Positions 24,055 to 33,486 of a DNA stretch of 64,000 nt are shown piece by piece; positions within the stretch are counted from its first letter, which is position 1, and each line of letters opens with the position of its first letter. The position numbers and the translations under genes were made by a program. Under the pieces are notes generated by a model, which did not search any database, was not told where the DNA came from, and saw nothing but the letters and a program-made list of their open reading frames with translations. The stretch covers positions 1-64,000 of the forward strand of contig JAUJPF010000005.1 of assembly GCA_030447275.1 (NCBI GenBank), given 5' to 3'. Origin of the DNA: Solirubrobacteraceae bacterium (GTDB lineage Bacteria; Actinomycetota; Thermoleophilia; Solirubrobacterales; Solirubrobacteraceae).

Positions 24055-27000
24055 TCAGGGGTTCGCGGGCGTGCCCTGCGCGAGCGCGCAGGTCGGGGAG
24101 CTCGTGGCCGTGTAGGCGAAGCCGAACTGGGCGACGGTGAGGGCCGGGCTCAGCGGGTTCGCGGTGCGCAGCTGGTTCTCGAGGTCCGCGAGCGCAGTCG
24201 AGTTCACGCCCGCGAAGCGCAGCGTCGTCGAGCCGAAGCGATCGAAGCCGAGGTCCTCGACGCCGTTGCGCCCGATCCCGTCGAAGTCGTTGTTGTCCAT
24301 GTCGACGCAGACGTTGCTCGCGTCGCCCGTGGCGCCGCCGCTGTAGATGTACATCGCCTCGAACGGCGCGGAGCCCGAGTTGGCCGGCGTGTCGGGGTTG
24401 CTGAACGCGTTGTTCGCGACGGTGTAGTCGGCGGTGCCGGTGCCGTCGTTGTGGCCGAGCTCCATCGCGCGGCCGCCCCAGTTCTGGGCGGTGTTGTTGC
24501 GGATCTCGATCCGGGCGATGCCCTGGCCGTGCTGCCAGCCGTAGATGGACGAGCCGCCGTCGGCCAGCGGGTCGGGCGAGCCCGGCTGCGCCTCGCCGAT
24601 GTCGTTGCCGGACACGAGCGCGTCGAAGCGCGCCGCGGACGTGGAGCTCGCCAGCGTGTTCAGCACGATCTCGTGGTTCGCCGCCGTCTCGATGTCGTTG
24701 TCGGTGATCGTGGCCTGCACGTCCGAGCTGCCGTCGGCGTTGACCGCGATGTTCGAGCGGCCCGAGATCGCGGCGGGGCTGCCGCCGGACACGTCGTTGT
24801 TGTCGAAGGTGAGCGTCTGGACCGCCGTGTTGACCGAGTCCGTCTGCATCGCGAAGCCCTGGCTCGCGTTCTCGGTGATCGTGCTGCCGGTGACGGCCGC
24901 GGTCACGTTCGAGGTGCCGTGCCCGCGGATGCGCAGCCCGGCGTTGTTGTCGGAGCTGTGGAAGGTCGACCCGCTGACGGTGAGGTTCGTCGTGCCCGTG
25001 GTGTTGAGGATGTGGGCGTTCGAGTCGAACGAGTCGGCCACCCGCGTGCCGGTGATCTGCACCGTCCCGGTGACGTCGACGAGCTCGAGACCGCGCTCCT
25101 CCTGGCCGCCCACGACGGAGTCGCCGTTGTTGTCGATGTGGCTGCTGGCCAGCGTCAGCCCGTTGACGGTGTTGGCGGCGATGCCGTCGTCGCCGCCGTT
25201 GACGACGGCGACGTTCGTGAAGCTGGCGCCGCCGGGGACGTTCGTGAGCGCGACGCCCTGCCCCGTCGAGCCCTGGATCGCGCCGCCGGTGCAGCTCGCC
25301 GCGCTCGTGCACGTGCCGGCGTTGCCGGTGACGACGAGGCGGCCGTTCGCGTTCGACGTGGTGTTGAGCGCGACGCCGTTCGCCGCGCCGTTCGACGCGA
25401 TGCTGCGGAAGGTCAGGTCGTCGTCGTGGATCGTCGTGTTCGCGACGGTCAGCGGCGTCCCGGTCGTCGCGGCCAGCGTGTTGACGCCGCCGTTCTGGCT
25501 GGTCACCGCGAGCGTGCCGCCACCCGTCGCGTTGAGCGCCGCGGCGGCGGCCGTCGACAGCCCCAGCCCGCCGTCGAAGCGCATCGTCGCGCCGGAGTTC
25601 GTGCTGAGCGAGACCGTGCCGCCGCTGACGTTGCCGTTGAAGTCCTTCAGGCCGCCGTCCTGGTTCGCGATGGACACCAGCGTGCCGGTCGTGTCGCTGA
25701 CCGTGCCGTTGTAGGTGAAGTTGACCGTGTCGCCGGCGTTGTTGCCGCTCATCGCGACGGTGGTCCCCGTGGCGTTCTGGATCGTGCCCGCCGCGGCCGA
25801 CACCGTGCCCGAGGTGTTGTCGATCCGCAGGCCGTTGGTCGCGCTGGCGCTCGAGCTCAGCGTGTTGAAGTCGAGCGTCGTGTTCGCCACGTTCGAGACG
25901 TTCAGCGCCGGGCCGCCGGTGGTGTTGACGGCGCTGTCGTCGCCCGCCGCGTCGACCGTGACCGTGCCCGGGTTCGTCAGCGACAGGGCGGCGGCAGCGC
26001 CCGACGTCGTCAGCGAGACCTCGGTGCCGGAGCCGTCGCCCAGGTTGACCGGCCCGGTCGCGTTCGTGATGTCCACGCCACCCGTCGGCGACGAAGGCAC
26101 CGTGATCTCGTCGAACGTGCTCGTCCCGAGCGCGACCGGCGCACCCGAGGTGCCGTCCACGTCGAGGCCCGGGCCGCCCGTGCTCGTGATCGCGATCTGG
26201 CTCGCCGGGCTGAAGACCGCGTTGACCGCGTTGGCCGGCGTCGCCGTGTTGTGCAGCCGCACGCCGGTGGCCCTGTTGTTGACGACGAGGTTCGAGACGT
26301 TGAACGTGCCGGTCGCCGAATCCAGCTCCAGGCCGGGCTGCGTGCCCGCCGTCGCGTCGGTGTCGACGATGTTCACGTCGTCGATCGTGCCGCCGCCGGT
26401 GTCACCGGTGCCGCCGGCGATGCCGCCGCCCGTGCCGTCCGGATCGACGTTGAAGCCGCGGACCTCGTTGCCGTCGTCGAGCGAGACCGCGTCGGCGTTC
26501 GACGCGGTGATCGTCGGATGCGCGCCCGCGTTGGCCGGATGCAGCGCCACCGCCGTCAGCGCCCCGCCCTGGTCCGGATCGACCGTCAGCCCCTCGTGCT
26601 CGCCGATCAGCCGCTCACCGGCAGCCATCTGGTAGCCGTCGCCGCCGTAGCCGACATCGGTGTTCTCACCGTCGAAGACGAACACGGTGTGGTTGGCGCC
26701 CGACGCCGTCTCGGCCTGCTGGAGCGTGTCGAACGGGAGGTTCGAGCTGCCGCTGTTGCCCGGCGAGAAGTTGTTGACGTACCAGACACAACCGGCGATC
26801 GCGACCGTCACGCGGCCCGTGTCGGTCTGTTCGCCCGGCTGCGTGGTGCTGTTGTCCTCGACCGTGTAGTCGAAGAAATCGCTGGTGTCCGTGCAGCTCG
26901 TCGCCGTCGCCGGCTGGAACGTGAAGTCGCCGTCGGCCTCGAGCGTCACGCTGCCGCCGTCGTTCGTCGCGAACGTCCCCGGCGTCACCGTCAGCGTCGA

Positions 27001-30000
27001 CGCGCTCTCCTCGACGTCGGTGTCGCCCGCCAGGATGTCGCCGCTGATCGACTTCTTCGGCGACGTCAGCGAAGGCGCGCCGTCGTCGGGATCGTTGGCG
27101 ATCAACGTCGTGTTGCCGATCGCCCCGTCGTTGCCGTTGAACGTCTCGTCGTCGGCCACCGGCGCGTCGTTGACCGCGTTCACCGTGACCGACACGCTGT
27201 CGCTGTCGCTGAGGTTGCCGCCCGACCCGGTGTTGCCCTGATCGTTCGTCGTCAGCGACACCTGCGCCGACCCGAAGTGGTTCAGCGTCCCGCGGAACGT
27301 CACGCTCGCCAGCGCCGTGTTGACCTCGGCGACGGTGCCGTCGAACGTCATCGTCGCGTCGCTCGTCCCGTCGCCGGACGAGAACGTCAGGCCCGCGGTG
27401 CTGCCGCCGAGCGAGACGACGCCGTTCGTCGCGGCCAGCGTGACCCGCACGTCGCTCGAGCCCGCGTCCAAGTCGGCGATCGACAGCCCGTTGCCGTTGC
27501 CCGCCGACAACACCAAATTCGTGTCCTCGTCGACCGACTGCGCGCCCGGGACCGTGTTCTGCGGCGCGTCGTTGACCGCGGCGATCGACAGGTTCACGTC
27601 GTCGGTGTCGCTCTGGGCGCCGCCGCCGCCGGTGCTGCCGAGGTCGTTCGTCGTGATCGTGATCTTCGCCGCGCCGTTGTAGTTCGAGGCCGGCGCGTAG
27701 ACGAGCGTCTGGAGCGCCGCGTTGATCTCGCTGATCGTCCCCTCGAACGTCATCGACGCGTCGTTGGTCCCGTCGCCGGCGCAGCTGCCGCACGAGAAGT
27801 TCAGGCCGCTCGTATTCAGCGACAGCAGGCCCTGCGTCGCCGTGAGCGTCGTCCGCACGTCGGCGCCGCCGGCGTCGCCGTCGCTGATCGAGATCGCGTT
27901 GCCGTTGCCGTTCGAGAACGAACGCGTCGTGTCCTCGTCGAACGTCTGCGTCCCCGGCACCGTCTGGACCGGCGCCTCGTTCAGCGCGTTGATCGTGATC
28001 GCCACCGCGTCGCTGTCGGTCAGGCTGCCGCCACCCGTGCTGCCCTTGTCATCGACCGACACCTGCAGCGTGTCCGACGACCCGTCGTTGTCGTTCGCCG
28101 TGTACTGCATCCCATCCAGCGCCGCATTGACGTTCGCCACCGTCCCGCTGAACGTCATCGCGGCGTCGCCCGTGCCGTCGCCGGCCGAGAACGTCAGGCC
28201 CGAGACGCCGTCGAGCGTCAGCCTGCCGTGGGAGACGCCGAGCGCGACCTCGACGCTGCTCGCGTCGACGTCGGTCACCTGATGCGCGGCCGCGCCGGAG
28301 AGCGTCTTCGTCGCGCCCTCGTCGATGTCGAAGTCGGCGGGCTCGCTCAGCGACGGCCGGTCGTTGACCGCCCTGAGCGTCAGCGCGATCTCGTCGGCAT
28401 CGGTCTTCGCGCCGCCCGCGCCCCGGTTGCCGAGATCGTCGGAGGTGACGTCGATCTTCGCGCTGCCCGCGTAGTGCTGGTCCGAGTCGTAGACGAGGCC
28501 GTTGAGCGCAGCGCCGAGCTCGGCCGCCGTGCCCCGCACCGTCAGGTCGTTGGTCCCGTCGCCGCTGATCGACGTCAGGTCACCGGTCGAGGCGGTGACG
28601 TCGAGCACGCCGTGCGTCGACTGAAGCCGCATCTGCAGATCGTCGCCCGCCAGCGCGTCCGGGTCCGAGATCGTGATCGCGTTGCCGTTGCCGCTCGAGA
28701 ACGTCCGGTTCACGTCCTCGTCGAAGGTCTGCGTCCCCGGGACGGAGTTCACCGGAGCGGAGTTGGCTTCCTCGACGTCGAACGCGACCGAATCGCTGTC
28801 GCTCTTCGCGCCGCCACTGCCCGTGTTGCCCTTGTCGTTCACCGACGCGCTCAGCGTGTCCGGCCCGAAGTAGTTCGCGTTCGGCGAGTACGTGAGGTTG
28901 TTCATCGCCGCGTTCAGCTCCGACAACGTCCCCTCGAACGTCATCGCCGCGTCGCTCGTGCCGTCCCCAGTCGTGAACTCCAGGCCGTTCGTCGTCGCGA
29001 GCGTGATCCTGCCGTGGTCGACGCTCAGCGTGACGGCGAGGTCGCCCGAGCCGGCGTCGACGTCCGCGACCGAGACCGTCAGCCGCGTCGAGCCGTTCTC
29101 GGCGAGCGTCAGCGGGCCGGCCGGCACGCCGATCGTCGGCGCGTCGTTGACGGCGGTCACGGTGATCGCGACGGTGTCGGAGTCGGTCTTCGCGCCGCCG
29201 CTGCCGGTGTTGCCCAGGTCGCTGGTGGCGATCGAGAGCTGCTCGGCGCCGGCGTAGTCGCCGGCCGGCGCGTACCGGAGCCCGTCGAGAGCGGTGTTGA
29301 TCGCCGCGCGCGTGCCGGAGAACGTCATCGTCGCGTCGCCCGTGCCGTCGCCGGCCGTGAAGGTCAGGCCGCTGGTCGACGCCAGGGTCAGCGCGCCGCG
29401 GTCGACGCTGAGCGTCGTCTCCATCGGGTTGCTGCCGGCGTCGGCGTCGCCGACGGCGATCCGGTTCGCGTTCGCGGTCGAGAGCGTCAGCGTCCCGTCC
29501 TCGGCCACGGTCTGCGCACCGGGCTTGATGTGCTCGGGGGCGTCGTTGACGGCGCTCACGGTGATGTTCACCGTGTCGGTGTCGCTCTTCGCGCCGCCGG
29601 CCCCGTTGTTGCCAAGGTCGTTCGTCGTGATGGTGAGCGCGTCGCCGCCGTTGTAGTTGCCGGCGCCGCGGTAGGTCAGGCCCGAGAGCGCGGCGTTGAG
29701 CTCGGAGAGCGTGCCCTCGAACGCCATCGAGCTGTCGCCCGTGCCGTCGCCGTCGGTGAAGACGAGGCCGCTCGTGGTGCCGAGGGTCAGGCCGCCCATG
29801 CCGACGCTCACGGAAACCCGCAGGTCGTCACCGGCGGCGTCCGAGTCGGCGACCGAGATCGCGTTGCCGTTGCCGCTCGAGAAGACGAGGTTCGTGTCCT
29901 CGTTCACCGTCTGGGCGCCCGGCACCGTGTTGACCGGCGCCTTGTTCAACGCCTGCACGCTGATCGCGACGGTGTCGGTGTCGCTCAGCGCGCCGTCGTC

Positions 30001-33000
30001 GCTCGTGACGGTCAGCGTGTCCGAGCCGACATAACCGTTCGTCGGCGTGTACTCGATCCCGTCGAGCGCGTCGTTGAGCGCCGGCTGGCTGCCGGAGAAG
30101 ACCATCGTCGCGTCGCCGCTGCCGTCCCCGGTGGTGAACGTGAGCCCGGTCGTCGAGGGCAGCGTCAGCGTGCCGTGGTCGACGTCGAGCGTCACCTTCA
30201 GGCTCGCGGTGTCGGCGTCCTGGACGCTGACCGTGCCCAGCGTGAGCGGCGTGTTCTCGACCGCGCTCTGCGCGCCCGGGACGGTGTTGACCGGCCGGTC
30301 TGCGACCGAGGCGATCGAGATCGCCGTGCTGTCGCTGTCGGTCTGCGTGCCCGGCCCGTTGTTGCCGAGGTCGCTCGTCGCCATGTCCAGCGTGTCCGAG
30401 CCGAAGTAGTTCGCGGCCGGCGTGTAGACCATCCCGCTCAGCGCGGCGTCGGCCGCGTTCTGCGAGCCGGTGAAGGTCATCGAGCCGGTCCGGTTCGCGC
30501 CGGCGGTGAAGGTCAGACCGCTCGTGCCGTCGAGCGCGATCCTGCCGTGGTCGACGTCGAGGTGGACCTCGATGTCGTCGCTGCCCGCGTCGGCGTCGCT
30601 GACGCCGGCCGCGGCGAAGGAGTGACTGGCGTCCTCGTCGAGCGATGCGTTCGCCGGGAGCGCGTTGACCGGCGCGTCGTTGACCGCGGACACGGTGATG
30701 GCGACGGTGTCGGTGTCGGTGGCGGTGCCGTCGTCGCTCTTGAGCGTCAGCGTGTCCGAGCCGTTGTAGTGGCGGGACGGCGCGTAGGCGAGGTCGGTGA
30801 GGGCGGCGGTCGCCTCGGCGGGCGTGCCTTCGAAGGTCACCGTGCTCGTGCCGTTGCCGGACAGGTTCGAGAGGCCGCCCGTCCCGCCCAGGGTGAGCGT
30901 GCCGTGCAAGACGCTGATCCTGATGCTCAGGTCGCCCGCGTCGGGGTCGGCGACACCGAGGTCCATCGAGCGGGTGGTGTCCTCGTCGAGCGTCTGGGCC
31001 CCGGGGACGGTGTTGACCGGCACGTCGTTGACCGAGTCGACGGTGAGAGCGACGGTCGCGGAGTCGGTCTTCGCGCCGCCCGTGCCGTTGTGGCCGGCGT
31101 CGTCGACGTCGACGTCGAGCGTGTCGGCGCCGTGGTAGTTCTGGTCCGGGTCGTACTCGAGCCGGCTCAGCGCCGCGTTGACCGCCGACACCGTGCCGCT
31201 CAGCGCGACCGTGCCGGTGCCGTTGCCGGTCATCGAGGTGAGCCCCGAGGTCGAGCCGACGGTGAGGGTGCCGTGGGCGACCGCGAGGTCCACGTCGATC
31301 GCGCCGCCGCCCGCGTCGGGATCGGCGACGGAGATCGCGTTGCCGCTCTGCGGCGCGAACGTGAGCGCGGTGTCCTCGTCCGTCGACTGCGCGCCGGGCA
31401 CGGAGAGCGCCGGCGCGTCGTTGACCGGCTCGACGCTGACGTCGCGCGAGCCCGGGACGCCGACGTCGTCGCCGTCCTCGGCGCGGAACTCCATCGTCCG
31501 GCGCAGGCCCGGGGCCTGGCTCGTGGTGTCGAACTCGACCGAGCGCAGGGCGTCGCGGTACCGCGTCACGCTCGCGGCGCCGCTGAGGCTGAGGACGCCG
31601 TTCGCGTACGTGCCGGTGATCCCGTTCTGGGCGGTGAAGAGCAGCCTGTCGCCGCTGCGCTCGCCGGCGACGATCTCCACCGTGGCGCTCTTGAGCTGGG
31701 CCGAGTCGGCGTCGGTGACCGTGAGGCCGCCGTCGACGACGACCGGGGCGCCGTCCTCGACGAACGTCGCCTGCGATCCCGAGGTCGTCGTGACCACCGC
31801 GGCGTCGTTCGACGGGGTGACCCGGACCGGCACCTCCTCCGAGGCGCGCGCGCCGCGATCGTCGGCGACCTCGTACGTGAAGCGGTCGGCGCCCGCGAAG
31901 TCCTTCTGGGGCGTGTAGACGACGTTCGGCGGCGTGCCGCTGAGCGTGCCGTCGTCGGGCTGGTTGGTGATCCTGAAGGTCAGCGGGTCGTCGTCCGGGT
32001 CGCTCGCGCTGAGCGTGATCGACTTCGCCGTGTCCTCCCGCGTCGACTGGGCCGGCGTGGCCGGGACGGGCGTGTGGTTTATCGGGCTGCTGTCGCCGGT
32101 GGCCGGGGGCCTGAGCTCCGGGAGCTTGATCAGCTCGATCGGGGCGACGAACGCGCCCGCCGGACTCAGGCCGAGCGCGCGGGCGAGCATCCAGGCCATG
32201 AGCGACGTGCCGCGGGAGTTGGCCTTCCAGTCGGCGTACTCGCCCGGATTGCGGGCGAAGCCCCACAGGCCGCCGAGGAGAGCGTTCGTGAACTCGAGCA
32301 GCTGCTGCGGGTTGTCGGGGTTGCCCTCGACGCCGTTCGGCCCGAGCAGCTCGGACAGGAACGTGAAGCTCCGCGTGCCCGGGCCGCCCGACGAGAGCAG
32401 CACGAGCGTGTTGGGCTCGTCGATGAGCTGGGCGTTCATCCGCGCGTACGGGGCGTCGAAGACGAACTTGAAGGTGACGCCGCGGTTGCGCTTCACGAGC
32501 GCCTCGAGCTGCTCGCCGGTGAGCAGGTGCCACTCGAGCGCGCCGCCACCGGCGGGCCGCATGCCGACGACGATGCCGGCCTCGCCGGTGCGCGGAGCGG
32601 CGCCCGCGACGTACAGCAGGAGGTCGCGGCAGCCGGCGTCGTCGATGAGCGCCTGCGCGCTCTGGATCGGCGTCAGCCCGGCCTTCGTCGTGTAGCGGCG
32701 CGAGACAAAGCCGGCGTTGAGGTCTTCGAGGTCCTCGAGGAAGTTGCCGAGGCGTGCGCGGGTCACGTCGACGCGGCCGAAGTCGAAGAAGTCGCCGGCG
32801 GTGTCCGAGACGCGCAGCGCGCAGGCCTTCTCGGCGGCGAGCGCGTCGGCGATCTGCTGGCGCGAGCCGTCGTCGGCCTGGCGCGTGCGTGCGGGCGGGC
32901 GCGTCGTGTCCGCCGGCCAGGCGCGGCTGAAGACGCGGTAGCGCTTGGACTCGTACGCCTGCGCGCTGCGGAAGAACGGGAGGACGCGGCCACCGACGAG

Positions 33001-33486
33001 CGGGACCCAGCGGATCCCGCGGCTCACCCGGACGGCGCCGGTGCGAGCGCCGACGAGGACGATGCGGCCGGGGTGCTCGAAGGCTTGGCTCGGGCCGGCG
33101 TCCTCGTGGAAAAGCCACACGGGCTCGCTCCCGGCGCGGATCACGCTGGAGGTGCGGCGGACCTTGACGCCGGCGCTCCGGATCCGGCGCTGGCGCTGGA
33201 GCTCGAACCGCGACCGCGCGGGAGGCGCCGTGGCGGCGCCGCTGGGTCCGGCCTGAGAGACGAGGGTGCCGGCCGGCAGCGTGCGGCGCAGCCCGAAGAC
33301 GATCACCGGATCGTCGCCGTTCCTGCTGCCCAGCTCGGCGAGCGCCTTCTTCGCCGCCGCCTGCCGGTCGACCGCGTGGGCGGAGGGCGCGGCGGCCAGC
33401 AGGACGACGATCAGCGCGAGCAGCGTGCCCAGCGTGCTGTGGATCCCCCGAATGCTCTCCAGGGCCGAGTGGTCGACATCGGCCAT
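24055..33486 (-). CDS. Giant secreted protein: caspase-like N domain, 11 tandem-95 repeats, beta-helix
   Basis: About 3,143 residues. The ATG at 33486 opens an export signal (TLGTLLALIVVLLAAAPSAHA); a GTG at 33528 would add 14 residues. Residues about 220-400 resemble a caspase/C14 fold, with DLLLYVAGAAPRTGE and VTFKFVFDAPYARMN in place of the usual GHG and DACxSG, so it looks catalytically inactive. A cadherin-like module starts near 467 (HTPVPATPAQSTREDTAK), a second one follows, and then eleven ~120-135-residue tandem-95 repeats (VNDAPVNTVPGAQTLDED...) run from about 687 to 2105. After YVNNFSPGNSG (about 2235) the rest is a right-handed beta-helix rich in NTTG/DNN turns. No LPXTG or C-terminal membrane anchor is seen. 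Probably a surface adhesin or scaffold that works with the tail-collar proteins. Confidence 0.85.
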   Translation of the reverse strand: MADVDHSALESIRGIHSTLGTLLALIVVLLAAAPSAHAVDRQAAAKKALAELGSRNGDDPVIVFGLRRTLPAGTLVSQAGPSGAATAPPARSRFELQRQRRIRSAGVKVRRTSSVIRAGSEPVWLFHEDAGPSQAFEHPGRIVLVGARTGAVRVSRGIRWVPLVGGRVLPFFRSAQAYESKRYRVFSRAWPADTTRPPARTRQADDGSRQQIADALAAEKACALRVSDTAGDFFDFGRVDVTRARLGNFLEDLEDLNAGFVSRRYTTKAGLTPIQSAQALIDDAGCRDLLLYVAGAAPRTGEAGIVVGMRPAGGGALEWHLLTGEQLEALVKRNRGVTFKFVFDAPYARMNAQLIDEPNTLVLLSSGGPGTRSFTFLSELLGPNGVEGNPDNPQQLLEFTNALLGGLWGFARNPGEYADWKANSRGTSLMAWMLARALGLSPAGAFVAPIELIKLPELRPPATGDSSPINHTPVPATPAQSTREDTAKSITLSASDPDDDPLTFRITNQPDDGTLSGTPPNVVYTPQKDFAGADRFTYEVADDRGARASEEVPVRVTPSNDAAVVTTTSGSQATFVEDGAPVVVDGGLTVTDADSAQLKSATVEIVAGERSGDRLLFTAQNGITGTYANGVLSLSGAASVTRYRDALRSVEFDTTSQAPGLRRTMEFRAEDGDDVGVPGSRDVSVEPVNDAPALSVPGAQSTDEDTALTFAPQSGNAISVADPDAGGGAIDVDLAVAHGTLTVGSTSGLTSMTGNGTGTVALSGTVSAVNAALSRLEYDPDQNYHGADTLDVDVDDAGHNGTGGAKTDSATVALTVDSVNDVPVNTVPGAQTLDEDTTRSMDLGVADPDAGDLSIRISVLHGTLTLGGTGGLSNLSGNGTSTVTFEGTPAEATAALTDLAYAPSRHYNGSDTLTLKSDDGTATDTDTVAITVSAVNDAPVNALPANASLDEDASHSFAAAGVSDADAGSDDIEVHLDVDHGRIALDGTSGLTFTAGANRTGSMTFTGSQNAADAALSGMVYTPAANYFGSDTLDMATSDLGNNGPGTQTDSDSTAISIASVADRPVNTVPGAQSAVENTPLTLGTVSVQDADTASLKVTLDVDHGTLTLPSTTGLTFTTGDGSGDATMVFSGSQPALNDALDGIEYTPTNGYVGSDTLTVTSDDGALSDTDTVAISVQALNKAPVNTVPGAQTVNEDTNLVFSSGNGNAISVADSDAAGDDLRVSVSVGMGGLTLGTTSGLVFTDGDGTGDSSMAFEGTLSELNAALSGLTYRGAGNYNGGDALTITTNDLGNNGAGGAKSDTDTVNITVSAVNDAPEHIKPGAQTVAEDGTLTLSTANANRIAVGDADAGSNPMETTLSVDRGALTLASTSGLTFTAGDGTGDATMTFSGTRAAINTALDGLRYAPAGDYAGAEQLSIATSDLGNTGSGGAKTDSDTVAITVTAVNDAPTIGVPAGPLTLAENGSTRLTVSVADVDAGSGDLAVTLSVDHGRITLATTNGLEFTTGDGTSDAAMTFEGTLSELNAAMNNLTYSPNANYFGPDTLSASVNDKGNTGSGGAKSDSDSVAFDVEEANSAPVNSVPGTQTFDEDVNRTFSSGNGNAITISDPDALAGDDLQMRLQSTHGVLDVTASTGDLTSISGDGTNDLTVRGTAAELGAALNGLVYDSDQHYAGSAKIDVTSDDLGNRGAGGAKTDADEIALTLRAVNDRPSLSEPADFDIDEGATKTLSGAAAHQVTDVDASSVEVALGVSHGRLTLDGVSGLTFSAGDGTGDAAMTFSGTVANVNAALDGMQYTANDNDGSSDTLQVSVDDKGSTGGGSLTDSDAVAITINALNEAPVQTVPGTQTFDEDTTRSFSNGNGNAISISDGDAGGADVRTTLTATQGLLSLNTSGLNFSCGSCAGDGTNDASMTFEGTISEINAALQTLVYAPASNYNGAAKITITTNDLGSTGGGGAQSDTDDVNLSIAAVNDAPQNTVPGAQSVDEDTNLVLSAGNGNGLSIADLDAGSSDVRVTLAATNGVVSLGGSTAGLTFSSGDGTSDATMTFDGTVAEVNTALASVTFRGTLNHFGSAQVSLTTNDQGNTGSGGNLSDSDSVSVTVNAVNDAPVADDETFNGNDGAIGNTTLIANDPDDGAPSLTSPKKSISGDILAGDTDVEESASTLTVTPGTFATNDGGSVTLEADGDFTFQPATATSCTDTSDFFDYTVEDNSTTQPGEQTDTGRVTVAIAGCVWYVNNFSPGNSGSSNLPFDTLQQAETASGANHTVFVFDGENTDVGYGGDGYQMAAGERLIGEHEGLTVDPDQGGALTAVALHPANAGAHPTITASNADAVSLDDGNEVRGFNVDPDGTGGGIAGGTGDTGGGTIDDVNIVDTDATAGTQPGLELDSATGTFNVSNLVVNNRATGVRLHNTATPANAVNAVFSPASQIAITSTGGPGLDVDGTSGAPVALGTSTFDEITVPSSPTGGVDITNATGPVNLGDGSGTEVSLTTSGAAAALSLTNPGTVTVDAAGDDSAVNTTGGPALNVSNVANTTLDFNTLSSSASATNGLRIDNTSGTVSAAAGTIQNATGTTVAMSGNNAGDTVNFTYNGTVSDTTGTLVSIANQDGGLKDFNGNVSGGTVSLSTNSGATMRFDGGLGLSTAAAAALNATGGGTLAVTSQNGGVNTLAATTGTPLTVANTTIHDDDLTFRSIASNGAANGVALNTTSNANGRLVVTGNAGTCTSAASCTGGAIQGSTGQGVALTNVPGGASFTNVAVVNGGDDGIAANTVNGLTLASSHIDNNGDSVVGGQEERGLELVDVTGTVQITGTRVADSFDSNAHILNTTGTTNLTVSGSTFHSSDNNAGLRIRGHGTSNVTAAVTGSTITENASQGFAMQTDSVNTAVQTLTFDNNDVSGGSPAAISGRSNIAVNADGSSDVQATITDNDIETAANHEIVLNTLASSTSAARFDALVSGNDIGEAQPGSPDPLADGGSSIYGWQHGQGIARIEIRNNTAQNWGGRAMELGHNDGTGTADYTVANNAFSNPDTPANSGSAPFEAMYIYSGGATGDASNVCVDMDNNDFDGIGRNGVEDLGFDRFGSTTLRFAGVNSTALADLENQLRTANPLSPALTVAQFGFAYTATSSPTCALAQGTPANP
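27170..31430 (-). repeat. Eleven tandem-95 (cadherin-like) coding repeats
   Basis: Degenerate coding repeats of about 350-410 bases. Each unit starts with a V/L-N-D/K/E-A-P motif followed by P-G-x-Q-x-x-x-E-D, contains HGxLTL...SGLTF...GDGTGDATMTFSGT and a YxGxDTL strand, and ends in TDTVAITVSA. Unit boundaries are regular enough to suggest repeated duplication, yet units differ in sequence, so the array is old. The opposite strand has a very long open frame over the same stretch, a codon-pattern by-product. Confidence 0.85.

Noticed and set aside
27170-31430. CRISPR-like periodicity
   Set aside because: The period is about 370-400 bases, units are diverged and coding; no short identical repeats with unique spacers.
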